DNA of 64,000 bases from NCBI GenBank assembly GCA_029582165.1, contig CM055874.1, forward strand, positions 25,954,383-26,018,382. Direction: 5' to 3'. Positions 24,876 through 36,745 of this stretch are shown one piece after another; the stretch's first letter is position 1; every line of letters begins with the position of its first letter. The notes beneath the pieces are model-generated. The model had not been told where the DNA came from. It ran no database searches and worked only from the letters and a program-made list of their open reading frames with translations. The position numbers and the translations under genes were made by a program. The DNA is from Portulaca oleracea (taxonomy: Eukaryota; Streptophyta; Magnoliopsida; Caryophyllales; Portulacaceae).

Positions 24876-26686
24876 TGTAGACACCGGATTTTGTACCGAG
24901 ACAAGTGTACAAATGAAGCATAACAAAAAAAGAGGCTAGCACGAAAGAAAATCCAATGGGCCTTCCTCAGTCAAGAGTTACCGGGCCAACCCACCATAGA
25001 AAGCCTTCATTTTCCACCCTTTCCACATGCATATGTCCACCATTTCGAATCCCATTTTTTCCACAAGTCTCATTGGCCCTATTTCTTTTGATGAGAGTAA
25101 AGTAGACATCATAAGCTTTCCAACGCCTTTTGAATTGGCTCAATCGGAGTCCGAATGAAAGACTTATGGCAGTTCGAAGTTACACATATCTAGTTTCAAA
25201 ACCCCTGCGGGTTTTAACAAATTTCAGGCCGTAATCGCCGCGATGGCAAATCCGCGAAGATCGCCAAAACCGCGGGTTTCGGATGTCGGCGGCTCAGAAC
25301 AAAAGCTGCCCAGGTGACTTGAAAACCCGCGGGGGTTTTCTTCTATCCAGAGCGCATCGTTTTGCAGTGGTCCACGTCAGCGATCCGTGTGAAGGCTTCA
25401 AAACCCGCAGGGGTTTTCTCTTCAAAAGCTGGCGCCAAAATCTTGATCACAACCCCATGATATTAGCCCCATGTGTTTTGACTTTCTGCCTTGACCTTCT
25501 AAAACCCGTGGGGGTTTTATGATTGCATGGCATGATCATAGGGGTATGTTCCCCCATTTTCCCTCCTAAATCATCACCTCACTCACCTATAAATACCCCC
25601 CTCGATTCTATTCATTTCATAAACTAACATCATTATTCTACCCAAATTATTATCAACTCTCACCATCTATCATCCTTACTCTACTTAAATTTCATCATCA
25701 TTATACCAAAACTCTCTCTCAAAACTTCATCTCTAATACTCTCATAAAATCACTACATCACCACTCTTACATTATTCTCTCACCATCCTTACATTCATCA
25801 TTCCAATCTCCAAGTCAAGGAAAAGTCAAGGAGTTCAACCGTTGCGTTCGGGTATCCAAAATCAAAAGAGGTTCGCCTTCATTGTTGTTATTGTTATTTT
25901 AATCATGTAATTTGTGCTTTAATTCCACTACTTGTACATATTTTGTAAACGAAAACCGCATTTATATTGCATGATGAGAATATATTTTCGTGAAACTAAT
26001 TAAACTTCTCCCCACTCTTTTTCATTTCAATGTCGATTCTAGTAGAGTCTGTTTTCTAACAGGTGAATTCGGGAGTTCTTATAATTCCCGGATTCGTAAC
26101 CTTACCCCCGGACTTAGAATCGGGTTTCGTAGACCGGAGTTATTTTGTTTTTACAATTTGTCGATTTCCTTAAATTGGCTGGCGGCTCTTTACGTTTTTA
26201 CAAATTCTTTTGATTATTTAAAATATATGATTTTGCACAGAAAAATAGTTATAAATGATTTAATACTACTTTTCTTTACCAATCCAAGGCCAACCGAGAG
26301 AAAATGGGCTATAAAATTAATAGAACTCCCGCGGGTTTTATTAATTTTAACCCATCTTCTCTGGGCCAAGCAAGCGTAAGGCCCAGCCCAAAGTACACTA
26401 AAACCCCCGTGGGTTTTGTGTCCTCTGGCGGCTCCTTTTGCTTCCTTTTGGGCCTGAATTCGGTAGTGGGCTGGTATTATATTATTAATAAAATATTTTG
26501 GTGCAATTTCAGATATTTTAATACTATAAAAAGAATTTATAAATAAATAAAGTTTCATCACCCCGAAAATGAATTTCATAAAATAAAAATATCCTTATTT
26601 AAGGATTAAGCAACCTTAGTCGGGTCCCGATCATTAAATAGCGCATCCGAAACCATTCCCCGAACATGAATTTTCCGGGTCCTACA
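24876..26686 (+). mobile_element. solo LTR 'D'
   Basis: 1,811 bp from TGTAGACACCGG to GGGTCCTACA with a perfect 5-bp target duplication AGCGG (24871-24875 and 26687-26691). A TATA box CTATAAATA at 25587-25595 gives plus orientation. Seven variants of an AAAACCCGCGGGGTTTT-like palindrome are spread through it. No PBS or internal region, hence a solo LTR left by LTR-LTR recombination. Family not recognised; probably Ty3/gypsy. Confidence 0.88.
25198..25518. repeat. cluster of CCCGCGGG-core palindromes in U3 of LTR D
   Basis: Copies at 25198-25215, 25266-25279, 25322-25339, 25400-25417 and 25501-25518 share the form AAAACCC-N(2-3)-GGGTTTT. Two more are at about 26326-26340 and 26400-26417, downstream of the TATA box. 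The five listed end about 70 bp upstream of the TATA box at 25587. Confidence 0.85.
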
Positions 26687-27331
26687 AGCGGCCCTAAAAG
26701 TACCACCTAAAAACAAAACACAAAAACATTCTGGTTTGAGCATGGCTAGCTAGAAGCCTATCATTGATAGGTCATAACTTCATACTACGACTTCCTATGA
26801 ACCTAAATTGGACCTTTCGGAAAGCTTGCAATGTATACTACAACGCTTATGTTCAACACTTAAGCTAACAAGATCTCCTTGACACTATAAAAAGCCATGT
26901 AATCTAGCCACATGAAAATCGTACATCCCTTGAATCCCAATTAAAACCTTCATAACTTGAGTTATAAACCACGAAATCCCAAAATTTCAAAATCGGGTGA
27001 AAGTTATTACTTAAAATTAAAGTGAATGACTAATTGTGCCACCCAACTTTCATTTTTGGTCAAGATTGCCACCTCAACTTTTTTTTGCTCAAAATTGCCA
27101 CTCAACTTTTTAAATTGCTCAAATTTGCCACGATGACCTATTATTGTAGGTGGAAGGAAATGTTGTGACTTATAATTACTAGTGACATAGGTTGTGATTG
27201 AAAGAACGTGTTATTTCCCTCAAGCGTTGATTTCACTTTGTTTTGCCCTCCAACTCTTGTTATTGTGCACTAGTTATTCACATTTTCACCAACAGTCTTA
27301 GACATTTTATGGTAAATTTGCTCGAAAAAAC

Positions 27332-27904
27332 TGTGGGGTTTTGTGGCCCATTGGATCCTTGCTACAGTCCAGAATGTGAGAAGAATCAGCAGAGGATATA
27401 GTTTTAATCTAATTCTAATTCTCTAATCAAGTCAGATACTACTTGTTGTTATTTGAGTTTTTCCTGACTCTATTTCTTCTCCTAGTCACCCTATAAATAG
27501 GGTCCAGTTTTTTCCACTTTATTTCACGGCGAACGACAGCGTCGTCTGACAGAGAGTCAGAGAGGGAGAAGATATTGGGAGAGAGTTTGTTTCACCAATA
27601 TTTTCCCAGTGTATCCTGAGAGATTGTGAGTTGAGAGTTGAGAGTTAGAGAGATTTATATTGAAATCTCCTTTCCTGTTGATCGCATCACACCCTGTGAT
27701 AGTGATCGAGTTGTACTCCTCCTCTCATAGTAGATTAATTTCTGGTTGTCGTCGTCCATGGGATTTCCTCCAAGTTCTTCGGTTTCTCACGTATACCTGG
27801 TGTTCATTTTATCGCTTATTTTTTGTTCCTGAATTTTGCGGTAATTTCCGTCGTCTCATTTATTTTCGCTTCCGCTATAACCTTGCACTTATTTTTTCCT
27901 AACA
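27332..27904 (+). mobile_element. solo LTR, probably copia-type
   Basis: 573 bp from TGTGGGGTTTTG to TTCCTAACA, flanked by AAAAC and AAAAT (4 of 5). CTATAAATA at 27491-27499 is a good TATA box in plus orientation. It lies inside the Mutator-like MITE. The copia assignment rests on size and layout only. Confidence 0.6.
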
Positions 27905-28477
27905 AAAATGAACCGAACAAAACCTCTAACTCAATTAAGGGTTTTCAACTACATTAGAGATGTCTGGCTTTTGCTTGCATTATGTAAGCCCCGGAAATTC
28001 AATTATAGAAAGTTAAAGTCAAACTAACGTTAACTGACAAAATTTAGCGGACGACTCGAACTCTTATTGGGCATCACTGCCGTATCCCCGAAGGAATACA
28101 AGGCGAGAAGGAAACTACAACTGTTTGATAACGGTAAACCAAACTAACAAACTCATACTTAGAAATAATCCTCAAAACTAACTTCAAGTTTCTCATAAAA
28201 TAAAAGCAACATATTTAACAACTTCTAAACATGTCGTCCTCACTTCTAATTCCCGTTCCCAGCATATAGATCTTCACCTGAAAACAAAACATTTCAAAAA
28301 TGAGGGGGAAATCTCAATAATGTCTACTCCTAACGTTAAAAACTAGTTAAGTTCATTTCAATTCATTTGAGGGAGAGGGAACAAGTCAAAACATTTCACA
28401 AACTTTTAACCCTTCTAACTGTGTTCCTTAACCCAACCAATTCATTTTATTATGCGGGCGGGATATCAAATCCCATA

Positions 28478-28710
28478 AGGTAACATCGCCTACCAAAGGC
28501 ATCAAGAACATTCGCTTACCAAAGGCATCAAAGATAATAATCGCCTACCAAAGGCATAAATAATAATCGTCTACCAAAGGCATCAATAATCCCCTACCAA
28601 AGGCATAAATAATAATCGCCTACCAAAGACATCAATAATCGCCTACCAAACGCATAAACAATCGCCTACCAAACGCATCAAAATATTTGCCTACCAAAGG
28701 CACCAATAGA
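28478..28710. repeat. minisatellite of hairpin units in LTR B (also 38484-38655)
   Basis: About ten diverged units of TCGCCTACCAAAGGCAT separated by AT-rich spacers. The core GCCT-ACCAA-AGGC can form a 4-bp hairpin. The other LTR has about seven units, so copy number has changed since insertion. Confidence 0.85.
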
Positions 28711-29779
28711 ATAAACCCGCTTAATGTTTCACTTGAGTTATTAGTATCTTATGCAAAGCTCATCTCACAGTTCTCAAGTCAAACCCAACCCAAGTTATCA
28801 AAACCAATAATAAAACCACTCATAAAAGACCATCCAATTTCTCAACTCATAAAACAAAGTACAACAATTACAAACAGTTATCCAAAACAGATGGTCACAT
28901 TATCCTCATAAAGTCCCCTTTCGGGATGCAATTCTCAAAATAGATTAGAAAACATTAAAACACATTTAAAGAGCATCCCGATGGGGATTAGAGCATAGAC
29001 ATTACTTGGTTAACTTCACTTCACAGCTAAGACGAACACACTTGAGCTGACTAACGACGTGAATTAGCTTGGGCCTAAAATAAAAGTAATTATTCTAATC
29101 AAAACGCGCCATTCGAAGTTAGTATTAACTACCTTCTACTTAACCCTCCCCTAGGAACACTGTAGGTTCCTATCAATCATGAATTTACACTTTAAATCAC
29201 TTAACACATTCCAAGTAATCACTTAACCAGATCAAAACAACGTTTTCATTCAACAACACTTTCATTAATAAATAACATCGACAAAACCAAATTGTAAAAC
29301 ATGAAATCAACTTTAATATTTTCACTAACCCTAAAAGCATGCATGAAATAATAATAACATTACCCTAACATGAATTCTATAACATACTACTTCAAGGTCC
29401 TATAATTACAACATGGATAATCATAAAATACGAATTTCTTAATCAAGATTCAAGAAAGAACTTAAAGAACATGTGAATACTTAACTAACGATCAAGAATT
29501 AACCTAGATAATTAAACTCTTTAATTCGTGCATACAATAATAGTATTATCTAAAACCCTAACATGATTCACAAGAAACAAAGTACAACATACAATCGAAT
29601 ATTAATAATTTAATTACATCTATTACAAACCCTAATACATCAAATTAAAACATAAAAGTTACATATAATGAATTAGACAACTTACATGTAATAAAAATAA
29701 TACAAGAACAAATTAGTTACAAATAACAACTTAATAATTTACAATCTTGATTACCCAAATTACAAGATTTAAAACAAGA

Positions 29780-29836
<57 letters not shown>
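29780..29836. repeat. (AAT)n microsatellite at the LTR B / CACTA junction
   Basis: About 19 triplets. In the intact LTR the same tract (40229-40294) continues into LTR sequence; here it ends in the CACTA transposase gene. Confidence 0.95.
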
Positions 29837-29837
<1 letters not shown>

Positions 29838-29849
29838 TTAACGTCCAAG

Positions 29850-31018
29850 TTTCCCTTTGGACTTTTCGGACCAGGAATCAAGAGTGTGACGAACATGTAA
29901 GGCTTCTTCATGCAAAGCCACGGAGGCAAATTGTAGGGGGTAGCTATAACAGGCCATGTAGAATAAGTTTGCCCGAAACTACCGAAAGGGGCGAAACCAT
30001 CCGTGCATATACCCAACCGCACATTGCGTGGTTCCGATGCGAACTCTTTGTGAGTGGCATCAAAATGTTTCCAAGCTTCACCATCACACGGATGAACCAT
30101 GTCACCGTCCCCTCGAACATTTGTTGAGTGCCACCTCATTTGCTCTGCTGATGTCTTAGTCAAGTATAATCTTTGCAACCGCGGACCGATTGGAAAGTAT
30201 ATGAGCTCCTTGCGGGCGATCTTTTTACCCTTAGCCGTTGTCCGCACATATCGATCAGCACCGCAAAAGTTGCAACTATCAAGCATCGAGTTCTCCTTCC
30301 AAAACAACATACACCCCTTTGGACACGCGTCGATCCTCTCATGCGGATGTTCTAAAGCTTTAAGTAGCTTCTTCGACGAGTGGTACGTGTCTGTCATTTC
30401 ATTAACAGGGGGACAAATGTCTTTCATGAGGGCTAGCAGACTGTCTACGGCTTTGTTAGGGAGATCATACTCACATTTTATGTTAACAAGCCGAGACACT
30501 CGACAATTGTGACAGTTCGCAACCCTCATACAAAGGTCGTTTGGACGCTTCTAACATTTCAAGAAATTTTTGCCCTCCATCGGCGGTGATCCTCTCATGT
30601 CGAACACGTTGGATGATAAATCTCCGATGGCATCCGTGAGCATTTCTTGCATTGGGTCTAACACATCAGTCCTCGACGGGGACCGTGGCCACGGGAGGCA
30701 CGTACACCTCACCGTGACTCGTCCACACAAAATAACGTGGTACGACCCATTTTTGTACAAGTGCACCTTAACATTGTCCTCATGTTGGTGTTTCATGTTT
30801 TTACACTTTGAACATGGACACCTAAGTACTTTGTCCGATTGGAAGCTAATGGTTTGTTTAGCAACTGGCAAAAATTCTTCTTTCACTCCTCTAACAAACT
30901 CTTTGCTAAGATACCCCTCCTCATCGATTCTCTTGTACATCCATTTCCTAGTATTTTCCATTATGTTCAAATCTGCAAAGTTGACCGAATTAGATTTCAA
31001 AGTTGTCATTTTGTGCAT
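29850..31018 (-). pseudogene. CACTA transposase (TNP2-like), truncated
   Basis: N-terminal Transpos_assoc domain (RKWMYKRIDEEGYLSKEF, CPCSKCKN), then the Transposase_21 core (DACPKGCMLFW, LIYFPIGPRLQRLY, SEPRNVRLGICTDGFAPFG, YNLPPWLCMKKPY, LLIPGPKSPKG). It stops just after GPKSPKG, where LTR B microsatellite begins. A TAG at 30551-30553 and a paired frameshift near 30700-30760 (after the LYKNG segment) disrupt it. TNP2-type proteins cut CACTA ends. This copy lacks its C-terminal part. Confidence 0.9.
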
Positions 31019-31149
31019 GTCAACACACTAGTTTGCAAGATGAGCTCACTTACTTATAACTACCAAAAGCATCCAAACTCAACACTTTTCTATGACATCT
31101 ACTACTAAGTTATATATGTCAACAGTCAAGAGGATAATGTTATTATCCG

Positions 31150-31683
31150 ATGAGAGTGTGTTTGTTCCTGATAATTTATGGCTGAAAAAATACTTTCATG
31201 AGTCGTACCGACTCTCCTTTTATTTGTCTAGTTCCCAAAAAGTAGCGCAATCTCGGCAGTGAAATTACGCGAGGTCTATAGTGCTCTGGGAGTTAGGCGT
31301 CTCGGTCGTACAATGCAGTGTTTCCATTGTGCAACCTGGTGGGCAACAAGACAAGGTGGGAATGAGAGAGAAACTTATAGTAAAAGGTCTAACAGAAATT
31401 GTGGTGGGCTTTGATGCATGCAAGAAAGCCCACCACAATTTCTATTAGACCTTTTACTATCAGCTTCTCTCTCATTCCCGCCTTGTCTTGTTGCCCACCA
31501 GGTTGCACAATGAAACTGCATTGTATGCATCTGACGCTCTAACTCCCAGAGCACTATAGACCTCAGCGTAATTCACCGCAGATGCGCTTTTTAAGGGAAC
31601 CAGACAAATAAATTGGAGACTCGGTACGACTCATGAAAGTATTTTTTTCAGCTATAAATTATCGGGAACAAACACACTCTCAT
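31150..31683. repeat. 534-bp long foldback (inverted repeat)
   Basis: Arms of about 260 bp pair across an apex at about 31413-31424. Outer ends are ATGAGAGTGTGTTTGTTCC and its complement. Inner ends are GTGGTGGGCTTT and AAAGCCCACCAC. Pairing is interrupted by scattered mismatches and short indels. No coding. No clear target duplication. It lies inside the CACTA element upstream of the transposase. Confidence 0.9.
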
Positions 31684-31924
31684 GGACACTAACAGAACCC
31701 ACACTCGACCTCTTTTTATGACATCTACAACTAAGATACTAGACCTATAAATTACCATACTTTTTACTCTAAACTACCATGACAACTAACTTATTTACTA
31801 ACACTAAACTGGTTGTTGAGTACTTAAGCTAGTAAAGGGATGTGACATAGTTATTTATAACTCATGTCTTCATTTGGGGTTATGAATAATTAAGATAGCA
31901 ATTAGGTTGGATACGAAACAAATT

Positions 31925-32310
31925 TACGCTAACAACTTCAAAGATTATCCTAATTAAAGGCATGTCTCTAAACTTGAATTCACCCTTATTGTGATGAACA
32001 AGTTGTCTGAGTTATATGTACGAGAAATCCACCGCTTGTGACGTATCAAATGTCGATCGTTGTGCATTTAGCATCCAAACAAACACCCAAGAAATCAAGA
32101 TTGAGTTCCTGGGTGTTCAATTTATTAGTGATTAGTATGCTACAAAACTCAATGATCGACATTTGTTTTGCCACAAACGGTGGATTTCTCGTATGTATAA
32201 CTCCGACGAATTGTTCATCACAACAAGGGTCAATTGACATTTAGAGGCTTGCCTTTAATTAAGTTATCCAACAAAGTTGTTAGTCGCGTAAAGTCATTCC
32301 TAATCAAACA
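31925..32310. repeat. second, older foldback
   Basis: Left blocks TAATTAAAGGCATG, GAGAAATCCACCG and TGTCGATC recur as complements at about 32255, 32185 and 32155. Centre near 32110. Overlapping short frames on both strands are a by-product of the symmetry. Confidence 0.8.
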
Positions 32311-33069
32311 TAATAACTAACTCATATACTAATAACTACCAAAATCATCCCAACTCAACATTTTTTTCTAATTATGGTAGATTTCGATGTCGTAGATTCA
32401 AATGAATTTTCAGCGTGCTAAACAATTATATACAACTTAACTAACTAAATATTCTTTACACATGTATTAACCTAACCGATACTAATTTACACATGCTCGT
32501 AATTTATACACATAAACATACAATTAACAATTTTCAAAACTACAACATATCATTAAACTAATACAACTAACATACAATTAACATACAATACTTACACAGT
32601 AATTAACACAAAAATTAACCGAATAAATACTAATTATTCACTCAAATTATTCACAACATAACTAACTAAACAACTTTTTACACAAATACTAACCTAATTA
32701 ATGCATGCTCATAATTTATACAAATAAATATATAATTAACAAAATTGACAAATTTCAAATAATTTACCGGGGAGAAACGACGGGCGGTGGGGCAGCGGCG
32801 ACAGCGGCGGCAGCGGCGACGGGCGATGGCGACTCAGGCGATTGCGGCGTTGATGCCGGCACCAAGAAATGGGCGGTTCCCGGTCCGATTTGCTAACAAG
32901 AGGAAGGCCTTGTGTTGTTATTAACCACCAAAAACTTAAAAGAATTGATAAGGAGGGAGAAGAGGAGGACTTACCGTCGTCGGCTCGTCGAATGTGGCGG
33001 CGGTTTCCGGTCAAAGTCACCGCTAGTAAGAGGAAGGAAAGAGAAATTGGGTTTTGAGAGAGTGTAGCA

Positions 33070-33360
33070 GTGCAATTGGTCGATTGAATTACGTGTTTTA
33101 ACCATCGATCAATCGTTCAAAAACGATCGTTCAATTAGCAGTGCGTTATCTAGCGACCGTTCAAATTAACGGTCGTTAATCAGAACGACCGTTCAATTGA
33201 ACGGTCGCTAATTAGCGACCGCTTATTGAACGGTCATTCCAATTAACGACCGTTAATTTGAACGGTCGCTAGATAACGACCGTTCATTAACGGTCGTTTT
33301 TTAACAGTCGCCCGCCTTTTTCTTCCGACCGTTCACTGAACAGTCGCTGCGGACGGTCTT
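33070..33360. repeat. CACTA subterminal repeat array
   Basis: A dozen or so copies of GACCGTT / AACGGTC in both orientations. They include the perfect 20-bp palindrome GACCGTTCAATTGAACGGTC (33187-33206), followed directly by GCTAATTAGC. Such arrays are the binding sites of the TNPA-type protein in CACTA elements. Confidence 0.88.
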
Positions 33361-33383
33361 ATTTGGCCAGCCATCTTCTAGTG

Positions 33384-36300
33384 CTCGTGAATCACGAAAC
33401 CAGGGGCCTTCCCCTGCAAAACTTCCTCCCGTATCTTGACAAGCTGCAAATCCAGTTCTTGAGTCCTCTTGATCTCTTCCATGAGAGTAGGTTTCAACTC
33501 CATGGTATTCAATACAACTTTCCTTCCTGGTGTCACCACGTTAAGCTCCAGTCTCCTAAACTCCTCGCACAGCTCGTGCGGCATCATCATCAAGTGGTTT
33601 ACAGCAAGATAGGGTCTTCTACTCAGGGCATCAGCCACTACATTTACTTTTTCGGGATGATATTGAAAGTTCACATCGTAATCCTTCAAAAATTCCAACC
33701 ATGAAGTCTGCCTAAGGTTTAGCTCCTTTTGTGTGAATAGGTACTTCAAACTTTGATGGTCGGTGAATACCTCGCAGTGTACTCCATAAAGGTAATGTCT
33801 CCAAATCTTAAGTGCAAATACTACTGCTGCCAACTCCAAGTCATGAGTGGGTTAGTTCTTCTCATGTGTCTTCAGTTGTCTGGATGCATACGCAATCACC
33901 TTCCCATCCTGCATGAGTACACAACCCAATCCACCATGTGATGCGTCACTGTAGATAATAAATCCCTCGTTCCCTTGAGGTAGAGCGAGAATAGGGGTCG
34001 AGGTAAGTCTCTTCTTCAACTCCTGGAATGCTTGCTCACATTTTTCCGACCACGTGAACTTTATTGACTTCCGAGTGAAATTGGTCAACGGGGTAGCAAT
34101 TTTCGAGAAATCCTGGACGAATTTCCTATAATAGCCTGCCAAACCCAGAAAACTCCTAACCTTAGTGGCATTCTTCGGTGTTGGCCACTTAGTGATAGCC
34201 TCCACCTTTTGAGGATCCACTGCCACTCCTTCCTTACACACCACGTGTCCTAAGAATGCCACTTGCTCCAATTAAAATTCACAATTCTTAAACTTCGCAT
34301 AGAGTTCGTTACTCCGTAAGGTTGTCAGCACATCTTTCAGGTGGTTTGCATGTTCCTCCCACGTCCCTGAGTATACTAATATATCATCGATGAAGACCAC
34401 CACAAACTTGTCCAGAAATGGCTTGAACACTCTGTTCATTAAGTCCATGAAAGCAGCTGGGGCATTCGTGAGTCCAAACGGCATTACTACGAACTCGTAA
34501 TGACCATACCGAGTTCGGAAAACAGTTTTTGAGATATCCTCTTCTTGGATTCTTAGCTGGTGATAACCTGATCTCAGTTCTATCTTCAAAAACTTCGTTG
34601 CACCTCGCAACTGGTCAAGAGATCATCAATGCGAGGTAGAGGGTACCGATTTTTTATGGTAATCTTGTTGAACTCCCGGTAATCGATGCATAACCTCATG
34701 CTACCATCCTTCTTCTTCACGAACAGTACGGGTGCTCCCCACCGTGACGTGTTGGGTCGTATGTATCCCTTTTCTAGCAGCTCATCCAGCTGGGTCTTCA
34801 ACTCCATAAGCTCTGCGGGCACCGTTCGATATGGAGCTTTTGAAACAGGTGCGGCCTCGGGCTCCAAATCAATGCAGAAATCCACCTCCCTGAGTGGGGG
34901 CATTCCCGGAACCTCCTCAGGAAAGACGTCAGGAAAATCCTGAACTATCGGAATGTTTTCAATCGTAGGCTCCTCCTCCTTGGTGTCAATTACATTGCAT
35001 AAAAACCCTTCACAACCTTGGCCCAACAACTTCTGAGCCTTGAGATCAAAGATGATCCGTACACTCTGAAGATGCCTATCACTCCAATGCGCTACCTGCT
35101 TTCCATTCGGTCCTACTAAGGTCACCTTCTGCTTGTAACAATCTATTTGAGCTCTATACTTTGCTAACCAGTCCATTCCCAAAATAACATCAAACTCCAT
35201 TAGGTCAAACATATAAAGGTCTGCCTCAAATTTCTGACCTGCTATCACTATAGGACATCCCCCATATAACTCTCCACATCTAATGGTATCCCCGGTGGGT
35301 AGGGCTACCGACATAGGCTTACTATCCTCCGAGGGTTTCATCTTAGCCTTCTCTATTATAGCTCGTCCCACAAAAGAATGACTAGCGCCAGAATCAAATA
35401 AAACAAAGACATTATAGAGGTGGAGAGAGAAGGTACCCGTAACGACGTCTGCCTCATTCTCAGCCTCATCCTTCCTCATCACATACACCCATCCTCCTGC
35501 CTTACGTGGCGGTTGTTGCTGTTGACGAGGCGGGTTTGCTGGCCTCCCTTGGTTATTCTGATTTCCACCGGGACCACCCCGGTTTTGCTGTTGTGGCCTT
35601 TGATTTCCGTTGTAGCCTCCCCAGTTTTGATATGTTGATTGCGGGGCCCTCTAGTTTTCGTTGTTCGCATTGTTCCGACCATTCCCATTGTTTCCACCAT
35701 TATGGCCCCCCGACGGCTGTTGAGGGCACTGGCATACATGATGTTGGAGGCTTCCATAGTTAAAACATCCTCCTCTCACGATCCTTGCTTTATAATCCCA
35801 AGGATAACGGCCAGATTGACCACAAACCTTGCATATCGGAACATACGGTGGCCTACGTCCCGATGGCTGGTTTCCCCGCCAGTTGTTAGGGTGAAACCTC
35901 TTCTCTTGGTAGGGTTGAGGTGGGTTGAAACGGGGCGGTTCCTTCCTCTTGAGCCCCTGAATGCCAAGTTGTCGTTCCATATCGTGCATTACTCTTTCCA
36001 CAGTGAGAGCAACATTAAGCATATTCTGGTAGGAAATGAAGTCACGCGATGACATCCGGTCTTGAATCTTGCAGTCCAATCCATCCCAGAAACGATTCAT
36101 CCTTAGTTGTTCACTAGACACAAGGGCAGGTGCAAACCGAGATAGTTCGATGAACTTAGTGGAGTAAGCAAGCATGCTAAGCTCTCCTTATCGTAAGTTC
36201 ATGAACTCCTTTTCTTTCACCTTTTGAAGGGTCATAGGGTAAAATCGATCCTTCAGCACAACCTTAAAATGGTTCCAATCAAAACCCGGTTCGGTTCGTA

Positions 36301-36745
36301 TCTCCTTCACACTGGCCCACCATAGATCGACCTCCTCTTTCAGGTGGTATGTAGCAAAGTCCACCTTTAGCTCCTCGGGACAACGGGTTGTGTCGAAAAT
36401 CTTTTCAATCTCTCTAACCCAATCTTCAAAGACCTTGGGGTCAGCTACCCCTGTGTAAGTGGGCGGGTTGAAGCTATTGAACCTGTGGAGAAAAGTGGAG
36501 GGATCATCTTCCCTTCCTCCTCCTTGTCGATCCACCACTTTCCTCAGTAGGTCCTCGTTCTTGTTCAGCATCTCAATCATCAGCATGCTAGCAAGGTCGT
36601 TCCCTGGTGTTGTTGTACTCGACCCTGGCATCAAGTGAGCCAATCGTTGGCGCAGTTCAGTCGCGGTTTGAGGGCACTGTTCGACTACAGCTGGTGTACG
36701 CTCTCGGGTAATGTTATTGGGGTGAGAACCATTTGTCTCCGACAT
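33384..36745 (-). pseudogene. element B gag-pol (gag, protease, RT, RNase H)
   Basis: One polyprotein frame broken by TAA at 36188-36190, TAG at 35651-35653, a 1-nt deletion near 34605, TAA at 34272-34274 and TAA at 33852-33854. Gag domain: NPPTYTGVADPKVFEDWV. First knuckle CKVCGQSGRYPWDY, with His and last Cys lost. Protease: [12 protein letters not shown] near 35400. [22 protein letters not shown], then [13 protein letters not shown] near 34380 (catalytic box FIDD). RNase [21 protein letters not shown] and [13 protein letters not shown]. The frame ends at FVIHEH where the CACTA is inserted. Integrase is absent, so a chromodomain cannot be assessed. Clade probably Tekay/Del-like, inferred from gag and LTR. 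Confidence 0.9.

Larger units (their letters stand above)
27983..29836 (-). repeat. remnant of 3' LTR of element B
   Basis: Matches 37983-40294 of the other LTR but lacks about 499 bp (equivalent to 39239-39737). The junction is a shared CAAAAC, as expected for deletion at microhomology. It ends inside the (AAT)n block, where CACTA sequence begins. Confidence 0.9.
29837..33383 (-). mobile_element. CACTA (En/Spm) transposon, 3' end lost
   Basis: The right terminus, in element sense, is CACTAGAAGATGG at 33383, inserted into the pol gene of element B. Subterminal repeats fill 33080-33360. A GC-rich block (32770-33020) probably holds a 5' leader. The transposase remnant is at 29850-31018. The left terminus with its CACTA end is missing: the element stops inside TNP2, fused to an (AAT)n tract of LTR B. 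Confidence 0.85.

Noticed and set aside
28478..28710. CRISPR-like spaced repeats (CGCCTACCAAAGGCAT)
   Set aside because: Plant LTR context, diverged units, spacers short, AT-rich and variable in length. A minisatellite.
29747..30127. Frame with a long poly-Asn run (and poly-Ile on the other strand)
   Set aside because: The run is the (AAT)n microsatellite read through into or out of the CACTA transposase; not a prion-like protein.
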